Source: Thermogutta sp.
GTDB taxonomy: Bacteria > Planctomycetota > Planctomycetia > Pirellulales > Thermoguttaceae
Assembly: GCA_012798155.1 (NCBI GenBank)
Contig: JAAZNR010000496.1
Span: forward strand, 1-12,429
DNA length: 12,429 nt
Direction: 5' to 3'
Part shown: positions 1-7,366 of the stretch, one piece after another
Numbering within the stretch: the first letter of the stretch is position 1
Layout of the letters: every line of letters starts with the position of its first letter
The notes under the pieces: model-generated
What the model was told of the DNA's origin: nothing
Seen by the model: the letters and a program-made list of their open reading frames with translations, nothing else
Databases searched by the model: none
Made by a program: the position numbers and the translations under genes

Positions 1-1610
1 CCCTCGCAGCGCGTTTGCACCGGTACCTGGCCGAAGTGGCGGCGATAGAGCACCAGCATCCAGCCGGTCGTCTCCAGGGCGGCGGCGGTGTTCGTGGTCT
101 TGATGGCGCCGATGACGTTGACGGTCTGGGCGTAGTTGGCCATGGCGTACACATCGGTATTCCGGGCGAATTCGTTCAGGGCCTTGGCGACGCCCAGGCC
201 GTCGCGGAGAAAATACCGGGTTCCCAGCTCGCCGAAGAGGTGCTCGCCGTACCAGTAATTCCACTCGTCCAGGGCCACCGGCACGGCCTTGCCGCCCAAG
301 ATTTCCCGCCGGTACTTGCGATGAGCGGCCGCGATCTCATGGACGCGCCGGGCCGCCTGCGCCACATGCTCTGCGAGATCTTGCTTGGCGCCCACGTAAA
401 AGTGTTCGCTCAGCAGGTCCATGCGGTCCGCGCAGTGGCGGAACATGCCCTCGGTCCACGGTCCGACGGCCCCTACCGCGATCACCCGGATGCCGGGGTC
501 CTTGGCCCGCATCGCATCCACGAAGGCGTTGTGTTTCTTGACGTATTCCTCCAACGGCATGTGTCCCAATTGCCAATTGCCGTACATTTCGTTACCGATT
601 CCCCAATACTTGACTTTGTACGGCTCGGGATGGCCGTTTTGCGCCCGCCGTCGGCCCATGGGGGTGTCCGCCGCGCCGTTCACGTACTCCAGCTCCTCCA
701 GGGCCATGGAGAGGTCGCCCAGTCCGGTATTGACCACGACCAGCGGTTCCGTGCCCACGACGCGGCAGAACGTCATGAACTCGTCGATGCCGAAGTCGTT
801 CGGCTCGATCCCTTGCCAGGCCGGATTCTTGCGGACGGGCCGGCGATCGCGATCGCCGATGCCGTCGCGCCAGTCGTAGCCGCTGACGAAGTTTCCGCCC
901 GGCCAGCGATAGATCGGCGCATCCAATTCCTTCAGCAGGGCGATGGTGTCGGCCCGCATCCCGTGGATGTTGTCCGCCGGCATGAGGGAAAGCGTGCCGA
1001 TCCGCAGCCGTCCCCGACCCCTGGCCGCGATCTCCAGACGTGCATTGTCGGAACCGCCCCGCGGCGAAAAACGGAACTCGACGCGCGTATATTCCGCCTT
1101 CAGCTCGGGGATCGTCACGACCTGCCGGGCATCGTCGGCGTCCGCCCAGGCGAGCGAGATTTCGACCGGAGCCGCCTCCGCGTCGCCCGCCAGCCAGGCG
1201 TAGCCTACGCATTCTCGGCCCGCGATGACGCCCAATCCGCGCTGCCCGATACCGCAAGGCGTCTCGCCCGTCGCTCGAATCTCCGGCACATGGACGCCCA
1301 CAAAGGGGTCGCGATCGCTCATCACGACGGCCCCTTGCGGCCCGATCGAATACCAGGGCGACGGCGGATTCCCGACGTCGTAAAAGAACTTTCGGTCCTC
1401 GATCATCTCGGCCCAGATGCCGCCGTAAATGCACCGGCCCAAATGCTCGATGAATTGCCCGTAGATATACGGCGATATCGGCGGTCCCGCTTGATTCACA
1501 TCGACGGCGACTTCAACCGCCTGGTGGGCAGGCTCGGCCGCGAGGCCGCGGTCGGCCGTAAAACCGCCCAGCCACAACAGAAAAAGCACACAGCACAACC
1601 GTTTCCGCAT
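1..1610 (-). CDS. GH51 alpha-L-arabinofuranosidase, exported, 3' end cut by window edge
   Basis: Retaining hydrolase that should release terminal alpha-L-arabinofuranose from arabinan, arabinoxylan or similar chains. About 536 codons are open from the ATG at 1610 to the left edge, with no stop. The start follows GAGGAG by 7 nt and opens a Sec-type leader (MRKRLCCVLFLLWLGGF, then A-rich to about residue 25). Family marks seen: GQFIEHLGRCIYGGIW near residues 51-66, YRWPGGNFVSGYDWRDGIG near 234-252, the acid/base Glu in WGIGNE near 341, and the nucleophile Glu in ALDEWNYWYGE near 449. The missing part is the C-terminal beta domain. It is last in a minus-strand run of six exported-protein genes, 161 nt after the isomerase stop. 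Family is seen from motifs; substrate is inferred. Confidence 0.93.
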   Translation of the reverse strand, partial: MRKRLCCVLFLLWLGGFTADRGLAAEPAHQAVEVAVDVNQAGPPISPYIYGQFIEHLGRCIYGGIWAEMIEDRKFFYDVGNPPSPWYSIGPQGAVVMSDRDPFVGVHVPEIRATGETPCGIGQRGLGVIAGRECVGYAWLAGDAEAAPVEISLAWADADDARQVVTIPELKAEYTRVEFRFSPRGGSDNARLEIAARGRGRLRIGTLSLMPADNIHGMRADTIALLKELDAPIYRWPGGNFVSGYDWRDGIGDRDRRPVRKNPAWQGIEPNDFGIDEFMTFCRVVGTEPLVVVNTGLGDLSMALEELEYVNGAADTPMGRRRAQNGHPEPYKVKYWGIGNEMYGNWQLGHMPLEEYVKKHNAFVDAMRAKDPGIRVIAVGAVGPWTEGMFRHCADRMDLLSEHFYVGAKQDLAEHVAQAARRVHEIAAAHRKYRREILGGKAVPVALDEWNYWYGEHLFGELGTRYFLRDGLGVAKALNEFARNTDVYAMANYAQTVNVIGAIKTTNTAAALETTGWMLVLYRRHFGQVPVQTRCE

Positions 1611-1653
1611 GTCATTTCTCCTCTTCGTGTGGGATTTGGTGCAGGATCGGGAC

Positions 1654-1667
1654 GGCACGTGCGTGCC
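1654..1667. promoter_or_regulatory. 14-nt dyad (GGCACG-TG-CGTGCC) ahead of the GH51 gene
   Basis: A perfect 6+6 inverted repeat with a 2-nt centre lies 44 nt upstream of the GH51 start. It could be a small operator or an mRNA hairpin. No promoter hexamers were convincing beside it, and short GC-rich dyads arise by chance in this base composition. Confidence 0.25.
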
Positions 1668-1712
1668 GGCGGTTTGAACGACATCGCCGCGTCACGCCTT
1701 CCTCTCCATTGG

Positions 1713-1775
1713 GGCGGGATTCCGCTGCCACGACCCTTCAGATTGCGGCGGGACTCCGCTGCCGCGACGTTTCAG
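1713..1775. repeat. Two-copy 29-nt tandem repeat (period 34) spanning the isomerase stop codon
   Basis: Copies at 1713-1741 and 1747-1775 match at 25 of 29 positions. The right copy includes the TGA stop (1772-1774) of the isomerase gene, so the left copy repeats the stop and the bases after it. It looks like a local duplication at the gene's 3' end. No U-rich tract follows, so it is not an intrinsic terminator. Confidence 0.7.
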
Positions 1776-2626
1776 CGGGAAACCAGAGTATCCACGACCC
1801 CGTTCACGTAGCCGACGCTTTCCGCCAACCCCGGCAGCGGATCGTTCTCATCTTTCTCGAACTCGAAGGCCGCCATGCCGGAAAACCGAATCTCGATCAA
1901 TTTTCGCAGGAATCCCGGCAAATCAATGATCCCTCGCCCCGCTTCGACGCATTTGCCGGCCGGGCCTGCCTGGTCGATATCCTTGAGGTGCACGTCGATC
2001 AACCGGTCGGCGAATCGTTCCGCGTCGGCAATCGGGTCGGCGCCAATGCGAACGCTATGCCCGATATCCATGCACAACCCCAACCGTTTGTCGAAGGGCC
2101 GGACGCGCTCGTAAACGCTTTCCGGAGTAGGGAATCTCTTGTCGCCCGGGCCGTGATTGTGAATCGCCACCGCAATGCCGGTCTCGCGAATGCGGCGGTC
2201 CAACAGCGGCAGCAATTCCGGATCGGGAGAGGCCACGATGACCCGCATCCCCGCCGCCGCGGCATAGTCAAAGGCGTGATTCACGTCGTCTTCGCCGGCC
2301 ATGTTGATCACGCCGCCGGCATACAGGTCGATGCCCGCGTCGGCGACCTCCTTGCGGACGCGTGCGATCTCCTCCGGCGAGGCCTCCAGCGGCAAATGGA
2401 AGGACTTGAGGCAGATGTGCTTCAACCCCACGCGGCGGGTCATCGCCAGGGTCTCGGTCAACGGAAAGGCGCGGAGCGTGTACGAGGCCAGCGCGAGCCG
2501 GAAGGGAACCTCGTTCTCGTTCGTTTCCATCGCAGCCGCCACCGAGCCGGGCAGGAGGCCCGGGGCCAAGAGGCCCAAAGCGCCGGACGCGACGAAACCG
2601 CGACGTGTAGTCCAGCCGTTACGCAT
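1772..2626 (-). CDS. Tat-exported sugar isomerase/epimerase-like TIM barrel (AP endonuclease 2 superfamily)
   Basis: 284 residues from the ATG at 2626, which has GGGAG about 6 nt upstream. A longer in-frame ATG at 2683 was rejected because the extension would translate the tandem repeat at 2642-2680 and would bury the leader. The N-terminus is a twin-arginine leader (TRRGFVASGALGLL, about residues 7-20). Likely metal ligands of the xylose-isomerase-like barrel are visible: HNH at 156-158, DIGH at 187-190, DVHLKD at 211-216 and FEFEKD at 254-259. Family members isomerise or epimerise sugars; exported members beside Gfo/Idh/MocA enzymes have been tied to eliminating 3-keto-glycosides. That role here is inferred from the neighbour at 3608-4894. 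It should act outside the cytoplasmic membrane. Confidence 0.88.
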   Translation of the reverse strand: MRNGWTTRRGFVASGALGLLAPGLLPGSVAAAMETNENEVPFRLALASYTLRAFPLTETLAMTRRVGLKHICLKSFHLPLEASPEEIARVRKEVADAGIDLYAGGVINMAGEDDVNHAFDYAAAAGMRVIVASPDPELLPLLDRRIRETGIAVAIHNHGPGDKRFPTPESVYERVRPFDKRLGLCMDIGHSVRIGADPIADAERFADRLIDVHLKDIDQAGPAGKCVEAGRGIIDLPGFLRKLIEIRFSGMAAFEFEKDENDPLPGLAESVGYVNGVVDTLVSR

Positions 2627-2641
2627 GACAATCTCCCAAGG

Positions 2642-2680
2642 CACAAACTCTGAACACAAACTTTGAGCACAAACTCTGAA
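2642..2680. repeat. Three tandem copies of a 13-nt unit in the isomerase leader
   Basis: Plus-strand units CACAAACTCTGAA (2642-2654), CACAAACTTTGAG (2655-2667) and CACAAACTCTGAA (2668-2680). Units 1 and 3 are identical; unit 2 differs at two positions. On the coding strand the array reads as repeated TTCAGAGTTTGTG and ends 15 nt before the start codon, immediately upstream of the ribosome-binding site. It may be a direct-repeat protein site, a translation-control element or a slippage product. Confidence 0.85.
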
Positions 2681-2816
2681 CATGCAATAGGCAAGACCGC
2701 GAAGGACTCATCCCTTCCAATAAACAGCCGGTTGGGACGGGCTGCGTACGAACCAAAGACAGACACGCCGATCGCGGCGGATCGGTCGCCGCCCGCCCCC
2801 CCTCAAAATCACTACA

Positions 2817-3611
2817 TCACTGCGAGTCGGGCATCACCTCCTCTTCCGAGCGCGGAACTCCCCACAGCTCGGCGATCATGCGATACGTCTCCGGATCGTG
2901 CCGGCGCAACTCCTCGCGATCGAAGGGGTAAAAGTCGTTTCGCCCGAAAAAGGCCTCCGTGTTTTCGGCGAAGAACTCCATCGGGTCCTTGATGGCATAG
3001 GCCCGTTCCGTGTGCCCTTGGACGTGCTTTACCTCATCGTACAACCCCGCTTGCGTTGCCCGCTCCCAGGCCTCGTGAATGCGTCGATTGCCGTACCCGC
3101 CGGGCAACACCTGGTCGTGATAGGCGTGGGCGGTTTCGTGCAGCACCATGCACGGCTGAGTCTTGCGCCAGCCCAGGAAGTTTCGGGCATTGGTGATTTC
3201 GATCCCCTTGGCCTTATCCGGATTGATACCGTGCGACGCCAGCCACTCCCGGCTGGGGTGATACGCCATTCCGCCGCGAGGATTCGTTTCCAGTTCCGCC
3301 CAGATCGTCACCCCGCGGAGTTTTTCCAGGGCTTTCGGAGGGAGGACGCGATCGATCTCCTCAAGCTGCTCGGCTAAGGATTGTTTGACCCGACCCCAAA
3401 GCGACTCGTCTTGGTAGAGGCTGGGATGCGCCAAAACGCGCCGCCCGGCCACGAGTTCCTCGTGGTATTGCTCGGTCGGGGTGAATGCCGCTGCGGAAGC
3501 GGGGGAATCCCTCGCGGCATCGCCGGCGATCCCCGCTCCCGCAAGCATCCCAATCGATGCCCAGCTTAGTACAAGCAGCCAAGTGGGAGTCCGTGTGGCC
3601 CGGCCGATCAC
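2817..3611 (-). CDS. Exported HEXXH metallopeptidase-like protein (gluzincin, ATLF/M34-like)
   Basis: Probable secreted zinc protein of about 264 residues. HETAH near residues 158-162 gives the two His ligands and the catalytic Glu. EFFAENTEAFFG near 212-223 supplies a plausible third Glu ligand, as in gluzincins of the anthrax-lethal-factor-like group; the subfamily is a guess. A Sec leader is seen (RTPTWLLVLSWASIGMLAGAG). I chose the GTG at 3611 because it overlaps the upstream TGA as GTGA and has GAAGGA about 8 nt upstream. An ATG at 3620 (three residues longer) is the alternative but has no usable spacing to that site. The overlap implies translational coupling with the oxidoreductase. 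The partner could be a host or environmental protein, or a protein of this locus. Confidence 0.78.
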   Translation of the reverse strand: MIGRATRTPTWLLVLSWASIGMLAGAGIAGDAARDSPASAAAFTPTEQYHEELVAGRRVLAHPSLYQDESLWGRVKQSLAEQLEEIDRVLPPKALEKLRGVTIWAELETNPRGGMAYHPSREWLASHGINPDKAKGIEITNARNFLGWRKTQPCMVLHETAHAYHDQVLPGGYGNRRIHEAWERATQAGLYDEVKHVQGHTERAYAIKDPMEFFAENTEAFFGRNDFYPFDREELRRHDPETYRMIAELWGVPRSEEEVMPDSQ

Positions 3612-4894
3612 AACTTCCATCCTTCGCGATAGGGCTTATTGATCCAAGGATCGGCCTCGGGGCGACCGATGGCTTTCAGGTTTTGCGCGTCCCATTCGAT
3701 CTTTCCACCGGTCCGGAATGAGACCGTGCCTAAGAGGGCGGCCTCGGTCAGCGGGCCGGAATACTCGAAGCGGCACGTCGTGGTACCGCGTCCCTTACAG
3801 GCCTCGATCCATTCCAAATGATGGCCGATGGACGCCGGAATGGTTTGCGGCGGCGGGGTGAGGTCGGCGAATTTATCCTCCGGCCACAAGAGGCGCCTGC
3901 CGTAGTCGGCCAAGAGCATGCCTTTTTCGCCCACGAATAGTACGGCGGAGGCCCAATCCGGCAGGCCGGCCTCGGCTTGCAGCGGGGGACGCTTGCCGCC
4001 GTCGTACCATGTCAGCTTGACGGGCGGGAGATCGCCGCGAGCCGGGAACTCGTAACGCACGATCAGCCACGGCGGGGTCGCCTCGGGGTGCGGCGGCGGG
4101 CCTTCCGCTTCCACCGTCAGCGGGTAGCGGAGGTCCAACGCCCAAAAGGCGAGATCGCAATAGTGGCAGAAGAAATCCCCCAGCCCGCCGTTGCCGAAAT
4201 CCTTCCAGCCCCGCCAGCGGCCCGGCAGATACGTCGGATGGTACGGACGGTACGGGGCGGGCCCCAACCACAAATCCCAATCCAAGTAATCGGGAACAGG
4301 CGGAGTTTCGGTCGGACGATCTCCCGCGCTGTAGCTGGCGGCCGACCACACGTGCACCTCGGAGATCGGGCCGATCACGCCGGCCTGGACCAGCTCCACC
4401 ACCCGGCGATAGTTGTCGCCCGCATGGATTTGCGTGCCCAATTGCGTCGCCAAGCGGTTTTTGACGGCCAATTCCGTGAGGACCCGGCTTTCGTACACGC
4501 AATGCGTGAGCGGCTTTTCGCAGTAGCAATGCTTGCCCAGGCTCATGGCGGCCGCGGCGGGCGGGGCGTGGGTATGATCCGGCGTGCTCACGACCACGGC
4601 GTCGATCCCGTTCGCCATCTCATCCAGCATCCGGCGGAAATCGCGATACAGCTTGGCCTGCGGATGGTTCTTGGCCGCCGCCGCCAAGTAATTCGCGTCC
4701 ACGTCGCACAACGCCACGATGTTTTCCGAGGACACGCCCGCCAGGTTGGCCGCCCCTCGGTTCGCCACGCCGACGACGGCGACATCCAGTTTTTCGTTGG
4801 GCGATTCGGCCCACGACGGCCGCACCCAACAGGCGCCGACGGCCGCGGCGCTCGTCCCGAGAAAGCTTCTCCGTGAGAACTTGTGGCGTTGCAT
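3608..4894 (-). CDS. Tat-exported Gfo/Idh/MocA-family oxidoreductase
   Basis: NAD(P)-dependent sugar dehydrogenase type, 428 residues from the ATG at 4894 (AGGAG about 7 nt upstream). A longer open frame to 5242 lacks a signal at its start and would bury the leader. Domains: twin-arginine leader SRRSFLGTSAAAVGA (7-21); Rossmann fold with GVANRG (42-47) and acidic CDVD (63-66); STPDHTHAPPA (103-113); the family EKP motif (126-128) with its catalytic-region Lys127; then GGLGDFFCHYCDLAFWAL (236-253) with Asp240, His244 and Asp247. Homologues oxidise a sugar hydroxyl, often at C3. An exported member must keep or import its cofactor folded, which fits Tat. It overlaps the peptidase start by four bases and lies 265 nt after the GH172 stop. 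Confidence 0.93.
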   Translation of the reverse strand: MQRHKFSRRSFLGTSAAAVGACWVRPSWAESPNEKLDVAVVGVANRGAANLAGVSSENIVALCDVDANYLAAAAKNHPQAKLYRDFRRMLDEMANGIDAVVVSTPDHTHAPPAAAAMSLGKHCYCEKPLTHCVYESRVLTELAVKNRLATQLGTQIHAGDNYRRVVELVQAGVIGPISEVHVWSAASYSAGDRPTETPPVPDYLDWDLWLGPAPYRPYHPTYLPGRWRGWKDFGNGGLGDFFCHYCDLAFWALDLRYPLTVEAEGPPPHPEATPPWLIVRYEFPARGDLPPVKLTWYDGGKRPPLQAEAGLPDWASAVLFVGEKGMLLADYGRRLLWPEDKFADLTPPPQTIPASIGHHLEWIEACKGRGTTTCRFEYSGPLTEAALLGTVSFRTGGKIEWDAQNLKAIGRPEADPWINKPYREGWKL

Positions 4895-4924
4895 GGGAAT
4901 CTCCTCATAGGACCGGCGGAAGGT

Positions 4925-4962
4925 GCAAGCCGGCGACCGAAACGAGAGGTCGGCCGGCTTGC
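4925..4962 (-). promoter_or_regulatory. Long hairpin in the oxidoreductase leader
   Basis: Left arm 4925-4938 and right arm 4948-4962 pair over 14 bases with one bulged base and a 9-nt loop (GAAACGAGA). The 3' side on the coding strand is about 30 nt before the ATG at 4894. There is no T-run after the stem, so it is not a standard intrinsic terminator. An mRNA stabiliser, a processing site between GH172 and the oxidoreductase, or a translation-control stem would fit. Confidence 0.6.
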
Positions 4963-4987
4963 GGAAGGACTCACGAATTCGAACGCA

Positions 4988-5016
4988 AGCATAATCCGCG
5001 CGGTCGCGACATACAA
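4988..5016 (-). promoter_or_regulatory. Weak candidate sigma70-type promoter before the oxidoreductase
   Basis: On the minus strand TTGTAT (5011-5016) and TATGCT (4988-4993) are 17 nt apart. Matches to consensus are only 3/6 and 4/6. The placement, between the GH172 stop and the leader hairpin, would allow the downstream genes to be expressed without GH116 and GH172. Confidence 0.27.
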
Positions 5017-5159
5017 GCACTTCCCCTGAAAGGAAAGCGCGATTGCCGCACCGTGCCCGAACCCGTCGCCACGGCGCGGGGGGAGGAATATCGCCTCGCG
5101 CCCGCGTCACGCGGCCCAACGATTCCCCATCGCCGTCGGCCGCCCGGTCCCGATCCGCG

Positions 5160-7181
5160 TCAGTCGGCCGGCTCCAACACGACCTCATCCAGGCCGAACA
5201 TGTAGGCCTTGACCGCCGCCTCGTTGGCGCCGACGATTTCAACCTTCAGCGTGTTTTCCCCCTCCTTCAAGTCGAACACGCCGAGGGGGATGACGTCCGT
5301 GCGGATCACCTCCGGATTGTACAGATCGATGGGATCACCGGCCTTTTGGCCGTTGACGTACAACTGCACGATGCCGTAATCGCGGGCCTTGGTCAGGATC
5401 ACGCCGACCTTGTGCTTTCCGCCGCGATCGGCGTTGAAAGCGACCTCGAGGACCTGGCCGGGACGGGCGTCGGTCCACCAAAGGTGATCGCCACGGCTCC
5501 ACTTGCCCGCCCCGAAATGCCGCAGGTCCTGGGTCTGGACGTTGCCCATCGGTTCATTCAAGACGCGAAATCCCCCCGCCGTCACGGGACGCTTGACGTA
5601 ATAGCCGTGGCGCTGTTCGACGGGAACCGGGGCATACGGGTCCTCGCCCTCGCCGTCCAAATACCAGCAGACCGTGACCGCGTATTCCGTCCCCTTTTCC
5701 TCGGTCTTGAAATACTTCTCGATATAACCGTCGAAGGCCGTGTGGAACGGAATGTTGTCGACCAAGTGCCAACGGTAGACCGACTGGTGCCCTTTGTTGT
5801 TCTCCGTCATGGTCTGGCCGTGGTAGGGACGCTGGAAAAGATGGGGATCGCACCAGGCGTAGCCGAAATAATCCTCGGAGCCGGTGCCGAACGTGGAGGG
5901 ATACTTCTCGCCGTCCACGAAGAACTTCTCGTCACCCTCGCCCCACCAGCCGCCGACGGGATTCCAGACGTGCAACATCACGCCCAGAAAACGGCCGCGT
6001 CCTCCGGTTCGCAAGAGCGACCAATCGGGCCAACGATCGGCCGGCACCTCGAACGTATCGCGGTGCCATTTGCAATGGAAGTAGCCGAGGTTTTCGAACG
6101 ACTCCAACGGCATGCTGACGATTTCGTAGTCGATCGTCCGGGCTTTGTCATCTTCGTTGCAGACCTCGATCTTGGCGCTGCGGGCGAAGGGCATGTACCA
6201 GTAGGCATACCCGCCCTCTTCCGTCATTCCGGTGAGAAAACCCTTGTAGTAATTGATTCCCGGGGCCGTGCCGAAGAAGTCTCCCACGGGACACCACACG
6301 GCAGGTTTCGCTTGCCCGTCCCACGTTATATTCAGGGTCACCCGCCGCATGGCCGCCATCTGATCTTCGCGATCCTCGCTGGTGGAAACCTTCCCCTTGA
6401 TCGCGACGATCGCGCGGGGGCCGCTCAGCTCGAGCGACTGCCGCTCGCCGGGCGCTAACACCAATCGGCCGCCGTTCGCCTCCAATTCCTTTCCCGCATA
6501 AACGGGCGGCAATTCTCCCATCTTCTCCTCGAAGAAACGGTGAACCTTACCCAGCAACTCCGCATGTTGAGCAACGAGGGCCGGGCTGAACGTCGGCACC
6601 GTGGTGCCCGTGGGATAGGTACGATACACGAACTGGTAATACGCCCCCCAACCTTTCTCGGCCACGACTTTGCAGGACTTTTGATAGGGGATGGGCAGAT
6701 AGAGGTTTTGCCCCCGGCAACCGAATTTCTCCAAGGCATAGGAAAGCTCGGGGAAATTGAAGGGGGCCGTGTCGCCCGAAAAATACTGCTTGAACGGCAG
6801 ATCCACGACCGGCTCGTCGCTGCCGTCCAAATAGATTTTGACGCGACCGTCCTGGGGCAAGGCGGACCAGATCCGCCAGATGCAGCCCGGCCCCTCCATT
6901 TCGGCCATCACTTGAAGGCCGTTCTCCTCGCGGATAATCCCGCCGCCGTCGCCGTTGGCATCCCAATTCACGTACTTCCCCGTCGCTTCGTCATAGCGAC
7001 TGGCACGGTCCCAACTCGACCATTGCTTGCAGAATTCACCGTCGGCAGGCAAGACCGCCGGCACGCGCGGGTCGACCATCTGCATCACAAGGTCGCCGTA
7101 GGTGTAGGACGCGGTTTGCGCCCAAACCGGCCCCGCCGCCAACACCGCCGCCAAGACTCCGAACACCATAGTGGCTCTCAT
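5160..7181 (-). CDS. GH172 (DUF2961) furanosidase-like protein with C-terminal beta-domain, exported
   Basis: 673 residues. The ATG at 7181 has TAGGAG about 6 nt upstream and opens a Sec leader (VFGVLAAVLAAG, likely cut after VWA near residue 21). The GH172 core covers about 30-530. The WWGEGDEKFFVDGE and FGTGSEDYFGYAW blocks carry Glu415 and Glu436. Their 21-residue spacing equals, as I recall it, that of the two catalytic Glu of the characterised alpha-D-fructofuranosidase, so both catalytic residues appear present. Known members act on alpha-D-fructofuranosides and alpha-D-arabinofuranosides; which applies here cannot be read from sequence. Residues about 535-673 form an extra beta-rich domain, probably carbohydrate-binding. 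The family core is longer than a minimal DUF2961 because of this tail. Gene lies 185 nt after the GH116 stop. Confidence 0.9.
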   Translation of the reverse strand: MRATMVFGVLAAVLAAGPVWAQTASYTYGDLVMQMVDPRVPAVLPADGEFCKQWSSWDRASRYDEATGKYVNWDANGDGGGIIREENGLQVMAEMEGPGCIWRIWSALPQDGRVKIYLDGSDEPVVDLPFKQYFSGDTAPFNFPELSYALEKFGCRGQNLYLPIPYQKSCKVVAEKGWGAYYQFVYRTYPTGTTVPTFSPALVAQHAELLGKVHRFFEEKMGELPPVYAGKELEANGGRLVLAPGERQSLELSGPRAIVAIKGKVSTSEDREDQMAAMRRVTLNITWDGQAKPAVWCPVGDFFGTAPGINYYKGFLTGMTEEGGYAYWYMPFARSAKIEVCNEDDKARTIDYEIVSMPLESFENLGYFHCKWHRDTFEVPADRWPDWSLLRTGGRGRFLGVMLHVWNPVGGWWGEGDEKFFVDGEKYPSTFGTGSEDYFGYAWCDPHLFQRPYHGQTMTENNKGHQSVYRWHLVDNIPFHTAFDGYIEKYFKTEEKGTEYAVTVCWYLDGEGEDPYAPVPVEQRHGYYVKRPVTAGGFRVLNEPMGNVQTQDLRHFGAGKWSRGDHLWWTDARPGQVLEVAFNADRGGKHKVGVILTKARDYGIVQLYVNGQKAGDPIDLYNPEVIRTDVIPLGVFDLKEGENTLKVEIVGANEAAVKAYMFGLDEVVLEPAD

Positions 7182-7366
7182 AGCAGGCTCCTAAAGTAAG
7201 TCTCGATCTTCGGCGCAACTCCATCAAAAACAGACATTGCCAAACTCGCCTCGCCCAACAATCGCTTGCAACTCGCCGCAGCCCCCGCCGGGCATCTCCG
7301 AATGCCGATCGCGTTTCGTCAAGTCGCGTCCTTCAACTTACCGCACCAGTTACCACCCCAGGCCGC

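Noticed and set aside
15..1811. Long plus-strand frame of 598 codons
   Set aside because: It lies opposite the GH51 gene, whose catalytic motifs and leader are clear. The plus-strand product is rich in His, Arg and Asp without any domain, typical of an antisense shadow in GC-rich DNA.
2767..2790. CCGATC/GATCGG hairpin before the isomerase as a terminator
   Set aside because: Six pairs with no T-run, in a gap between codirectional genes; it may be chance in GC-rich sequence.
5043..6458. Plus-strand frame of 471 codons
   Set aside because: Opposite GH172; no motif and shadow-like composition.
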